This document shows positions 33,862 through 40,058 of a stretch of DNA of 49,364 nucleotides, one piece after another. Position 1 is the first letter of the stretch; every line of letters starts with the position of its first letter. Source of the DNA: a virus; the IMG/VR virus record IMGVR_UViG_3300046501_000150, positions 1 to 49,364 of that record; one strand, written 5' to 3'. The notes beneath the pieces are model-generated. The model worked only from the letters and a program-made list of their open reading frames with translations. It searched no databases and had not been told where the DNA came from. Made by a program: the position numbers and the translations under genes.

Positions 33862-34642
33862 CCCCGCGAGGCGTCATGCCCGCTGTGTAGTCACGCTCGG
33901 CAAACCCGGTGTGACGCGATTGCGGGAACTGGTGCACGTTGCTGGATGGCTTGACCTCATCCTCCCAGCGCTTGCCGTTGAGCCAGGTGGTGGGCATCGG
34001 GACGTACTTGCCGCCGTCCTTGAGCCAGTCTGCGGACACAGACTGCGCGGCGAGCCCCTTGGCGATCAGGTTGAACAGGTCGTCAGTGACCTTCAGTTTC
34101 GCGAACGCCTTCTGAGCCTTCGCTTTGTCCTGCTTGCGTGGGTACAGCGCCCAGAACTTCGGGAACAGGTCGACCTTCTCGCTCACCGCAGGTGAGCAAG
34201 TCTTTTGATCTATTGGTTCTTGGTTAATGGTTAGTGGTTTATGGTTATTGGTTAGGTGACCATCCGTGCACGCTTCGTGTACGAGTGGTGCACGCTCCGT
34301 GCTATTTGGTGCACGCTTCGTGCGCCTGGTCGCTTCACGCTTATCGGCAATCTCTTTGTTTTTCAACGCAGTAGCGTGATAGGCGGCAATTTCGTCCTGA
34401 ATGCGTGCCTGGACGTAAACACCATCGACAAGCTCGAAGAATTTGCGCAAAACAAGCTCAACTGCGTCGATTTCTTCCTTGTTGCGTGCCCAGCACCAGT
34501 CAATTGCGTCTGACATGGTAGGGAAGCGCTCGCGGTCGTAGCACGCATCAATCAACAGCGTGTACGCGCCATGTTCAAGCATGGTTAGGCGGCCAGCCTT
34601 CTTGTGGTAGTCGCCAATGTTTCGTTTGAAGTAATGCATCAT
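33842..34642 (-). CDS. Replication initiator, DUF1376/YdaU-type, with the origin inside the gene
   Basis: 266 residues. N-terminal DUF1376: MMHYFKRNIGDYHKKAGRLT, MLEHGAYTLLIDACYDRERF; C-terminal FPKFWALYPRKQDKAKAQKA and TTWLNGKRWEDE are typical of lambda O-like/YdaU replication proteins. The middle (about 105-150) is a low-complexity linker (TNNHKPLTINQEPIDQ) whose DNA contains the iterons and 7-bp repeats. It should bind these and recruit the helicase loader encoded next. Starts with AGGGGG upstream and overlaps the previous gene. Confidence 0.88.
   Translation of the reverse strand: MMHYFKRNIGDYHKKAGRLTMLEHGAYTLLIDACYDRERFPTMSDAIDWCWARNKEEIDAVELVLRKFFELVDGVYVQARIQDEIAAYHATALKNKEIADKREATRRTKRAPNSTERAPLVHEACTDGHLTNNHKPLTINQEPIDQKTCSPAVSEKVDLFPKFWALYPRKQDKAKAQKAFAKLKVTDDLFNLIAKGLAAQSVSADWLKDGGKYVPMPTTWLNGKRWEDEVKPSSNVHQFPQSRHTGFAERDYTAGMTPRGDGTYDF
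34214..34322. other. Candidate replication origin: 7-bp repeats and palindromic iterons
   Basis: Six tandem 7-bp units TGGTTNN at 34214-34255 form an AT-rich easily melted stretch. Three palindromic iterons with core GCACGCTTCGTGC (arms GCACG/CGTGC) follow at 34266-34279, 34288-34301 and 34309-34322, spaced 22 and 21 bases, two helical turns. The arrangement inside the initiator gene mirrors lambda's ori within O. Confidence 0.75.
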
Positions 34643-34917
34643 GCGACCCCCTGGGCGGTCTGTGCGGCGCGCTTGAGCGCAGCGGTAAGCATTCGGTAGT
34701 AGCGCTTAAATCGCTCTGGCTGGTCGATCTCTAGACTCCAGCCGGGGTCGTGGCACCAGCCGCAGGATTCGTCGCAGCTGTGGTTGTGGCCTTCGTCCGG
34801 GAAGTGCTTCTTGATGATTGCGCGGGCTTCCTTGTTGATCGCTGCGCCCTTGGTGAGGAAGCGCCGGCGAGCAGTTGGAGCCAGGTAGACAATGGCTTGT
34901 TGGGTGACGATGCTCAT
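34639..34917 (-). CDS. Small phage protein with CxxxCxxC motif
   Basis: 92 residues, start MSIVTQQAIVYLAPTARRRF. Zinc-like HNHSCDESCGWCHDPGW (residues about 44-60), followed by an RFKRYYRMLTAALKRAA helix. Lies between antirepressor and initiator genes, coupled by ATGA on both sides. Function unknown. Confidence 0.7.
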   Translation of the reverse strand: MSIVTQQAIVYLAPTARRRFLTKGAAINKEARAIIKKHFPDEGHNHSCDESCGWCHDPGWSLEIDQPERFKRYYRMLTAALKRAAQTAQGVA

Positions 34918-35690
34918 GCCGCACCCCGCAAAGCCTTGTCATGGGTGAACAAGCCGTCCCACGTCTTCTTCATGGGTAGCTCGCCAGCCAGGTACAGGTT
35001 GTACAGGCGGACGGCACCCTTCTTGAGCAGGACGGGCGTGAAGGAGACGAAGGGCTCTTTGCCGTGCGGGGTGACTTCGTGCTGATGCTCAGTCATGTAC
35101 TTGTCGCGGGCATAGGACGCCACACGCAGGCGCAGGCCAGATTTGCTCTCGTTGTAGAGCCAGCTCCGCCCTTCCAGAAATTTGCCGACCTGCATTACGT
35201 TGACCCCATTGAGGCCCTTGCAGAATTGGGTGTGGGTCATCCCCTCCTTGAACAGGTTCTCCAAGGAATGGATTTTGGTGGCTTGAGCCTGTACCTCGAC
35301 AGACAGCTGCAGTCGGGCCTGCTCAGCAACCTGCTTCTTCTCGACCTCGTCCGCCCAGGCGCGAGCTGCTGCCGCTGGATTTGAAAAATCAGGGAGGGTG
35401 GCAATGACACGAGGGGCATCCATAGCCTTCAGCTTTTGGAGTACCGCACGCCGAACAGACTTGGATTCGCGCATACCTACGAGCATGCATTGATCCAAGG
35501 TAAGGCCGTAGGTAGCCACTTGGTTACCATGGATAGGGGTGTAATATTTTTGCACCCCCTCAAGATCGTCACCAAGTTCATCCTCAACCCGAGAAAGGAA
35601 CTGGTCATTGCGCACCCTTGCCTCGCCTGCGGCTTGTCGCTCGTTGTTGATCAGGTCGCGCAGTTCAATGGTTGAAATCATGCGCGCCAC
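34914..35690 (-). CDS. Phage antirepressor with KilA-C (ANT)-like C-terminus
   Basis: 258 residues from GTG at 35690 (MARMISTIELRDLINNERQA), GGAGGT 9 bases upstream; the open frame continues to 35753 without better evidence, and ATG at 35681 is the alternative. N-terminal part ISTIELRDLINNERQAAGEA, YGLTLDQCMLVGMRESKSVR resembles Rha/Ant-type N-domains; the C-terminal half has the ANT/KilA-C pattern (THTQFCKGLNGVNVMQVGKF, WLYNESKSGLRL, VTPHGKEPFVSFTP). Such proteins inactivate CI-type repressors. Inverted repeat site B covers its start codon. Confidence 0.85.
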   Translation of the reverse strand: MARMISTIELRDLINNERQAAGEARVRNDQFLSRVEDELGDDLEGVQKYYTPIHGNQVATYGLTLDQCMLVGMRESKSVRRAVLQKLKAMDAPRVIATLPDFSNPAAAARAWADEVEKKQVAEQARLQLSVEVQAQATKIHSLENLFKEGMTHTQFCKGLNGVNVMQVGKFLEGRSWLYNESKSGLRLRVASYARDKYMTEHQHEVTPHGKEPFVSFTPVLLKKGAVRLYNLYLAGELPMKKTWDGLFTHDKALRGAA

Positions 35691-35718
35691 GTTTTCGTTA
35701 CCTCCAAAACGTGGCGCG
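35683..35718. repeat. Dispersed inverted repeat, site B, over the antirepressor start
   Basis: CGCGCCACGTTTT (35683-35695) and AAAACGTGGCGCG (35706-35718): perfect 13-bp arms with a 10-base loop. The loop holds the Shine-Dalgarno (GGAGGTAACG in the mRNA) and the start codon lies in an arm, so the element may work both as a DNA operator and as an RNA hairpin. Confidence 0.88.
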
Positions 35719-35750
35719 AGTTGCGGGGTATTGCCATGTGTCTGGATTTG

Positions 35751-35779
35751 CATATAATCGATCCCACATATGCGTTTAA
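35751..35779 (-). promoter_or_regulatory. Candidate antirepressor promoter with GCATAT/ATATGC operator
   Basis: Minus strand TTAAAC (35779-35774), 17 bases, TATATG (35756-35751). Spacer and -10 hold a 6-bp inverted repeat GCATAT...ATATGC. The start would be near 35744, about 55 bases before the GTG at 35690. -35 match is weak (3 of 6). Confidence 0.4.
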
Positions 35780-35782
35780 GAG

Positions 35783-35810
35783 AGCCGGGTCTCTACCCCG
35801 GCTTTTTTTT
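35783..35810 (+). terminator. Plus-strand Rho-independent terminator inside a minus-strand operon
   Basis: AGCCGGG-TCTCTAC-CCCGGCT followed by T8 on the plus strand. All genes around it are on the minus strand, so it would stop antisense transcription entering from the antirepressor side. Confidence 0.75.
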
Positions 35811-35825
35811 GCCTAAAATTCGGGT

Positions 35826-36116
35826 TCAGCCACTATCGAGTCCCTTTTTAGGGGAACCCCCTCGCACCATTTCTAGTACCGGGGCTTTGCGTTCCATGCG
35901 CTTTACGCTGCTGACGGTGGCGAGGGATTTCGCCACCTTCAGATATTCCTGTGCCGCCTTTTCAAGGTCCCATCCGAGATCTACAGCAAGCTGTCTAACC
36001 TCTTCTTGAGCCCCTACATCCAGGCAGTCGAAGTAGTTTTCGAGCACTTGACCCTCCAAAGGGCCGTCAGGCCGTCTTATGCTGTTCCTGTTCCTGCGAT
36101 TGCTCTTCGAAGCCAT
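35826..36116 (-). CDS. Small phage protein, unknown function, early operon
   Basis: 96 residues, start MASKSNRRNRNSIRRPDGPL: basic N-terminus, acidic middle (EGQVLENYFDCLDVGAQEEV) and basic C-terminus. It overlaps the preceding RHH-like gene by 50 bases. No domain recognised. A basic tail plus early position would suit a nucleic-acid-binding protein; speculative. Confidence 0.62.
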   Translation of the reverse strand: MASKSNRRNRNSIRRPDGPLEGQVLENYFDCLDVGAQEEVRQLAVDLGWDLEKAAQEYLKVAKSLATVSSVKRMERKAPVLEMVRGGSPKKGLDSG

Positions 36117-36294
36117 TCATCTGGCGAATTACGTCGGCAGCGCCAAGTTCGCGGCCAAGCATCGAAAGCTTTCTGATGTACGTAGCGAGTTGCATACCGG
36201 CCAAGGAAGCCTCACGGCGTAACAGGCACATCTCATCCGGTCGATAGCGAACCTTGCTTACCTCGCTACGTTTGTGCGTGTTGACTTCGTACAT
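36067..36294 (-). CDS. Ribbon-helix-helix-like small protein
   Basis: 75 residues, start MYEVNTHKRSEVSKVRYRPD. VRYRPDEMCLLRREASLAGM followed by QLATYIRKLSML looks like a ribbon-helix-helix core as in plasmid and phage regulators. ATG at 36294 has AAGGAGAAG upstream. Second gene after the Cro-like gene, a place where CII or other early regulators occur. Identification by motif is tentative. Confidence 0.62.
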   Translation of the reverse strand: MYEVNTHKRSEVSKVRYRPDEMCLLRREASLAGMQLATYIRKLSMLGRELGAADVIRQMNGFEEQSQEQEQHKTA

Positions 36295-36324
36295 GTGCTT
36301 CTCCTTGTGGCTGATGAAGTTGGT

Positions 36325-36573
36325 TTAAGCGGCAGATAGGGTTTGTGAGGGCGCAGAATTGATCTGAGCCCACGGAAAAGATGGGCAAAGCTCGGCGCGA
36401 TCAACTGCGCCGCCGGTCAATGCCTCGATTTCAATGGCGCGCCTGGCAGGAACGGCGCGCTCTCCGGAACACCATTGGTTGACGGTGGGCGCCGTAACCC
36501 GCAGGCGGCGCGCCATTTCCGCTTGGCTGCCGAGCAAGCGGGATGCTTCTTTGGCTGCTTCTGCTGATTTCAT
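36325..36573 (-). CDS. Cro-like repressor (YdaS-type HTH)
   Basis: 82 residues from ATG at 36573 (MKSAEAAKEASRLLGSQAEM) with AGGAGAG upstream. HTH SQAEMARRLRVTAPTVNQWC (about 16-35) followed by SGERAVPARRAIEIEALTGG is the YdaS/Cro pattern. First gene of the minus early operon, divergent from the cI gene, and preceded by a TTGTTT-N17-TATATT promoter carrying two operators. Confidence 0.88.
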   Translation of the reverse strand: MKSAEAAKEASRLLGSQAEMARRLRVTAPTVNQWCSGERAVPARRAIEIEALTGGAVDRAELCPSFPWAQINSAPSQTLSAA

Positions 36574-36600
36574 GAGTTCTCTCCTGGAGATTGCCCGGTG

Positions 36601-36677
36601 AATATAAGGCATTACCTTACCGCAAACAAGCCATTGCCTAACCAACATTCGAATAGGCCTAATTAGGCAATGCTTAC
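36601..36677. promoter_or_regulatory. Intergenic operators and cro promoter (oL/oR-like cluster 1)
   Basis: Three related 15-bp operators: 36605-36619 TAAGGCATTACCTTA, 36627-36641 CAAGCCATTGCCTAA and 36663-36677 TTAGGCAATGCTTAC. The minus-strand promoter TTGTTT (36629-36624), 17 bases, TATATT (36606-36601) has site 1 over spacer and -10 and site 2 over its -35. Site 3 overlaps the cI start codon at 36670. Confidence 0.82.
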
Positions 36678-37530
36678 CGGACCAGAATTAGGCGCAGCCA
36701 TTGACGCTGCGCGGATCGCCAAGGGCGTATCAAAGAAGAAACTCGCAGACGACTTCTCAGTGAAGCCTCCGTCGATTCAGGGCTGGGTGAATAACGGCCG
36801 GATCGACAAGTCGAAACTGATGGACGTGATCGCCTATTTTTCGGACGTGGTAGGACCTGAGCACTGGGGATTGCGGCCAGGGTTTAGCTACGCGAACGTC
36901 ACGGACGAGAATCCCGAGAGGGGTTTAGCGCTGGTTGGCGGGGAGGCGAATTCGTCGTCAGCGGCAGACAAGCTGCGCGAGATGCTCGCCGGGAAGTCTC
37001 TCGGGAATGAAAAGCTGCAGAGGCTCTTGGCGGTTGCGGAAGGCGACGAAGTCGAAGAGGCTGGCGGCGTGCTTGTCCATGATGCGTACAAGCCAGGTAA
37101 GGTCGGAGACGAAGTGTGGATTGCCCACTACGACATCCGCGGGGCAATGGGCGGCGGCGAGGTCAATCACGACTACCCTGAAATGCTCCAGGATGTGCGC
37201 GTCAGCCCTTCCCAGCTCCGAGCCATGGGCGTCGAATTCAAAGAGCATTACAGCCTGAAGATGGTAACTGGCTGGGGTCAGTCTATGGCCCCGACCATAA
37301 AACACGGCGATCCGCTGCTGGTAGATATCAGCATCAAGGAATTCATCGGCGATGGGGTCTACTTCTTCTCGTACCAGGGCTTTCAGTACATCAAGCGCCT
37401 ACAGATGAAGGGGAAGGATAAATTCAAGATGATCTCAGACAACCGGAAACATAAGGCTGAGGACATTTTCGTAGATGAGACCTACATCCAGGCGCGCGTG
37501 CTTTTCGTGTGGAACGGAAATTTGGTCTAA
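36670..37530 (+). CDS. CI-type repressor, HTH plus S24 (LexA-like) domain
   Basis: 286 residues. HTH at about 14-42 (IAKGVSKKKLADDFSVKPPS then IQGWVNNGRIDKSKL). The S24 domain has Ser205 in GWGQSMAPTIKHGDPLLVD and Lys242 in FQYIKRL, 37 apart as in LexA. No Ala-Gly stands 35-45 residues before Ser205 (the segment reads DIRGAMGGGEV); the only nearby Ala-Gly, 131-132, is 73 before. So autocleavage may be altered or absent. The start codon sits inside operator 3. Divergent from cro. Confidence 0.93.
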   Translation: MLTGPELGAAIDAARIAKGVSKKKLADDFSVKPPSIQGWVNNGRIDKSKLMDVIAYFSDVVGPEHWGLRPGFSYANVTDENPERGLALVGGEANSSSAADKLREMLAGKSLGNEKLQRLLAVAEGDEVEEAGGVLVHDAYKPGKVGDEVWIAHYDIRGAMGGGEVNHDYPEMLQDVRVSPSQLRAMGVEFKEHYSLKMVTGWGQSMAPTIKHGDPLLVDISIKEFIGDGVYFFSYQGFQYIKRLQMKGKDKFKMISDNRKHKAEDIFVDETYIQARVLFVWNGNLV

Positions 37531-37547
37531 TTCGCAACGCAACCCAG

Positions 37548-37575
37548 AAGCCCGCCACATGAGCGGGCTTTTTTG
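37548..37575 (+). terminator. Rho-independent terminator of the repressor gene
   Basis: AAGCCCGC-CACATGA-GCGGGCTT followed by further Ts on the plus strand, 18 bases after the repressor stop and just before the convergent DUF1654 stop at 37582. Confidence 0.85.
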
Positions 37576-37581
37576 TGTCTT

Positions 37582-37899
37582 TTAGAAAGGTGATGGCTCT
37601 TCCACCTCAAGGAGATCAACCGATTCCACAGGTTTTTCGTCGTCCTCTGACGGCTCCCACCTCAATGTGATCGACGAGTCTTCGGGGTTCAGCGTCATGT
37701 CGATCCCGTCCGCCTCGGATATGGCGGCCAGTATCTCGCTCCACTCCCTCTCGCCGTCGTTATCCAGACGATGAATCCTTACCTCCCGCCTCTCTTGGGC
37801 AATTGGGTGATTGATCATTCCCGAAACCCTGAGTGAAAGCCGCTGCATGCTTGACATTGTTTCGCGCTGCGACGGTTTGGTTTTGCCCTGAACTGCCAT
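37582..37899 (-). CDS. DUF1654 family protein, LexA-box controlled
   Basis: 105 residues from ATG at 37899 (MAVQGKTKPSQRETMSSMQR), GGGAGG 5 bases upstream. SSMQRLSLRVSGMINHPIAQ, VRIHRLDNDGEREWSEILAA and ADGIDMTLNPEDSSITLRW are the DUF1654 pattern, a Pseudomonas-lineage family often found with LexA boxes. A perfect box (37920-37935) lies just upstream. Function unknown, possibly in induction; it is the only gene between the repressor and the operators of the plus early operon. Confidence 0.85.
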   Translation of the reverse strand: MAVQGKTKPSQRETMSSMQRLSLRVSGMINHPIAQERREVRIHRLDNDGEREWSEILAAISEADGIDMTLNPEDSSITLRWEPSEDDEKPVESVDLLEVEEPSPF

Positions 37900-37919
37900 A
37901 AATACCTCCCTAACGACTG

Positions 37920-37935
37920 CTGTATATCCATACAG
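37920..37935. promoter_or_regulatory. LexA (SOS) box upstream of DUF1654 gene
   Basis: CTGTATATCCATACAG, 16 bp, CTG-N10-CAG, perfect 6-bp arms identical to those of the box at 3179-3194. It ends 20 bases before the DUF1654 start codon. Confidence 0.9.
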
Positions 37936-38009
37936 GTTTAGCAAAGCTTATCGCAGGCAGTGGGAAATGTAACCCCGTCGCGAAGGAGATTTCCTCATTG
38001 GAGAAAAAA

Positions 38010-38058
38010 TTGAAATTAATTAGGCATTACCTATTTACACGCATTAGGCATTGGCTTA
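38010..38058 (+). promoter_or_regulatory. Plus early promoter with two CI operators (cluster 2)
   Basis: Operators TTAGGCATTACCTAT (38020-38034) and TTAGGCATTGGCTTA (38044-38058) share the half-site TWAGGCA of the cI-cro cluster. A plus-strand TTGAAA (38010-38015), 16 bases, TATTTA (38032-38037) puts the first operator in the spacer. It lies between the LexA-boxed DUF1654 gene and the nut-like leader. Confidence 0.72.
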
Positions 38059-38095
38059 TTGTTCACCCATCGCGACGAAACATGAAGCCGCGCCA

Positions 38096-38158
38096 GGGAC
38101 TGAAAGGTCCCGCCCGCTCTTTAGGCATACAGCAGCACGTTGCCGGATAACCACCGGC
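38096..38158 (+). promoter_or_regulatory. nut-like antitermination site: GAAA-loop hairpin, boxA, second hairpin
   Basis: GGGACTGAAAGGTCCC (38096-38111) folds to a 6-bp stem with GAAA loop, boxB-like. CGCTCTTTA (38115-38123) matches boxA (lambda CGCTCTTAA, rrn TGCTCTTTA). GCCGG-ATAACCA-CCGGC (38142-38158) is a second hairpin. It lies in the roughly 300-base leader of the plus operon. Bases 38159-38362 hold no convincing gene; an Arg-rich frame begins with a GTG at 38204. Confidence 0.6.
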
Positions 38159-38362
38159 CCAGCTTCAAAGGCAGCGATGAATCGGCCTTAACGATTCAGA
38201 GGGGTGGCAACTGCCCCGGGCGTGCAGCGTAAAGCGCCGAGAACAGTTATCCAGCGGGAGAACAAGCCGAAAGGCCCGCGGCTGGAGAGAAAGATTCAAA
38301 CGAATTTCACTGATGCAGCTTGGCGACAGGCTGCATTGGGAAATCAATCGGAGGGAATCGCA

Positions 38363-38554
38363 ATGGTTTACCGAAACGAGAAAGGCCAGTTCATCAACGA
38401 AACCGCCGCCATCAGGCTCGACCTGAGCTTCTTCATTTCCGAGTGGAGACGCTGGGCTCTTGAGGCCAAGCGGAAGGGCGATCACGCAGAAGCTGAACGC
38501 TGCCTGGTTGAGATGCGCGACTGCCGCCAGAAGTTGAGCGCGCTGACTGCATGA
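38363..38554 (+). CDS. Small phage protein, first gene of the plus early operon
   Basis: 63 residues from ATG at 38363 (MVYRNEKGQFINETAAIRLD), GGAGGG 7 bases upstream. Helical, WRRWALEAKRKGDHAEAERC. The frame is open back to a GTG at 38204, whose basic extension (QRKAPRTVIQRENKPKGPRL) would resemble an Arg-rich RNA-binding arm; I see no ribosome site there. Function unknown. Confidence 0.65.
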   Translation: MVYRNEKGQFINETAAIRLDLSFFISEWRRWALEAKRKGDHAEAERCLVEMRDCRQKLSALTA

Positions 38555-38568
38555 CCAAGGAGCATCCC

Positions 38569-38670
38569 ATGGAATGGCTAATCATCACCGCAATCTGCCT
38601 CACGCTTGTATCTGTTGTAGCAGTACCTGCGGTGGTGTTTTGCAGGCATGTGGATGCGTGTGGGGAGTGA
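38569..38670 (+). CDS. Single-pass membrane peptide (33 aa)
   Basis: ATG at 38569 (AAGGAG 7 bases upstream); an in-frame ATG at 38551 overlaps the previous stop as ATGA. Begins MEWLIITAICLTLVSVVAVP, one hydrophobic helix, then CRHVDACGE. Small membrane peptides like this are common in phage early operons; role unknown. Confidence 0.6.
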   Translation: MEWLIITAICLTLVSVVAVPAVVFCRHVDACGE

Positions 38671-38730
38671 CACGACTTTACCCAAGCGCCCGCATTGGAC
38701 GTTTTGTTGAATTCAAGTGGAGGAAGTGAG

Positions 38731-38991
38731 ATGGCCAGAACTTACGCATATTGCACGGTCAAGGATGGCGAGGACATCACGATCAACCTGACCGTTGTTT
38801 CCTTCTCCGGCTCGAAAGGCAATTTCAGCTCTCAAGCCGCTGATCCTGATGAGTACTTCGGGACCTGCGAAATCGAGTGGGTGACGAAGGACGACACCAG
38901 CCATCTGACTGACGCTGAGATCGACTCAATGGAGGAGTGGCTTGTGAATGAACACACCGATTACCTGGCTGAGCAAGCCTACTGCGACTGA
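38731..38991 (+). CDS. Small phage protein, unknown function
   Basis: 86 residues from ATG at 38731 (MARTYAYCTVKDGEDITINL), GGAGG upstream. Beta-rich start and acidic C-terminus (TDAEIDSMEEWLVNEHTDY). Unrecognised. The open frame extends upstream to 38695 without a ribosome site. Confidence 0.68.
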   Translation: MARTYAYCTVKDGEDITINLTVVSFSGSKGNFSSQAADPDEYFGTCEIEWVTKDDTSHLTDAEIDSMEEWLVNEHTDYLAEQAYCD

Positions 38992-39051
38992 CCACACCCC
39001 CTCACCCCTATACCGGGCTCTGAGGTAGATGACTGGGATGGGAGATAGAAG

Positions 39052-39204
39052 ATGGATGCAGTGAAATGGCTGGTTGAATCGGCGCGCAGTTGGAATCACT
39101 CGCTTGTAGTCGCAAAGCGTATCGGCGACCTGCCTGCAACAGAAGCGGCAATGCGTGACCGGCGCGACCACTTCATGCGCCGCGCAAGAGCTTGCACAGC
39201 CTAA
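39052..39204 (+). CDS. Small basic phage protein (50 aa)
   Basis: ATG at 39052, GGAGATAGAAG upstream, 50 residues starting MDAVKWLVESARSWNHSLVV. Ends in a basic stretch RDRRDHFMRRARACTA. Lies within the run of small genes of the plus early operon. Function unknown. Confidence 0.6.
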   Translation: MDAVKWLVESARSWNHSLVVAKRIGDLPATEAAMRDRRDHFMRRARACTA

Positions 39205-39234
39205 CCCACCCCATCAACGCAACGGAGCAAGACA

Positions 39235-39537
39235 ATGAGTGATTCGAAATATACACCGGGGCCTTGGCGAGTAACTACAGAGCTTCGCGATACCGATGAA
39301 ATTGTTTGCGACATGCTGAACGAGAAAGGCTATGTAGCCATTACTCAGGGGCAGAAGCTTTCACACTGGCGCGAGGACGCCAAGCTGATCGCCGCCGCGC
39401 CGGATCTTCTGGAAGCGCTAAAGTCATCGGTTAGCGATCTGTTTTACCAAATCGAATCCAAGCATGGTGCTGAGGCGGCGAGTAAATATCCATCCATCGT
39501 TGCCGCCCGCGCCGCCATCGCCAAAGCCACCGCATAA
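39235..39537 (+). CDS. TPGPW-type small phage protein
   Basis: 100 residues, start MSDSKYTPGPWRVTTELRDT; REDAKLIAAAPDLLEALKSS near the middle and a C-terminal AARAAIAKA helix. TPGPW...DA.LIAAAP.LLEAL is a very common small-protein pattern of early phage operons. Function unknown. ATG at 39235 follows GGAGCAAGACA. Confidence 0.82.
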   Translation: MSDSKYTPGPWRVTTELRDTDEIVCDMLNEKGYVAITQGQKLSHWREDAKLIAAAPDLLEALKSSVSDLFYQIESKHGAEAASKYPSIVAARAAIAKATA

Positions 39538-39579
39538 CCGCCCTATGGGCAAGAGTACCGATCACTTCGCAAGAGGTGA

Positions 39580-39758
39580 CATCGGAGTGTGATCTGAGGC
39601 CAAGTCTCGGGCGGCGGACGTGCCAACAGGCAGTCTTTAGGGCTCCCCCTTCCGCTTAATGCCGGTTGAGCCCCGGACAGATCACACCCCGATGCGGACG
39701 AAACTGCGGCCTATAACCGCCCACCTGCACCCAGCTGCCAGAGCGCGCCGCCGCAGTT
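39580..39758 (+). ncRNA. Candidate structured non-coding RNA in a 500-base gene-free gap
   Basis: Arm 1 at 39580-39596 pairs with 39678-39694 over 17 bases with one A-C mismatch (a G-U pair if read from the minus strand), enclosing 81 bases with inner hairpins such as TGCC-AACA-GGCA. A second stem AACTGCGGC (39702-39710)/GCCGCAGTT (39750-39758) follows, perfect over 9 bases. Bases 39538-40058 contain no supportable gene; a 64-codon frame at 39757-39951 has no ribosome site. The strand is uncertain. I know no matching RNA family. Confidence 0.5.
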
Positions 39759-40058
39759 GAAACCCGATACGGAGAATTTGCAGCCATGCACCAGTAAGCA
39801 CCCGCTGCCGAGCAGCAGTTTTCTCAGCCACTACAGCGCTGGGCGCTTGGACCGACGACAGAATATCGGCCCCGGAGAGCGCGCCTTGTCAGCGCCCCGC
39901 AGCGGGCATAGCCCACAGGATCTGCTGGTGACATCAGCGCCGGACAAGTAACCGGCATCCCTTCCCGAATCCACCCGTCAGTCCTCCCCTCGCGCCCATC
40001 GGCAATAGCGAGCGGCCGAGGGCTGAGCGAGTGGATTTGAACCTGTGAGGATTGAGTG

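Noticed and set aside
39757-39951. 64-codon plus-strand gene in the gap at 39.5-40.0 kb
   Set aside because: No ribosome site, non-protein-like composition, and it begins at the end of the second RNA stem.
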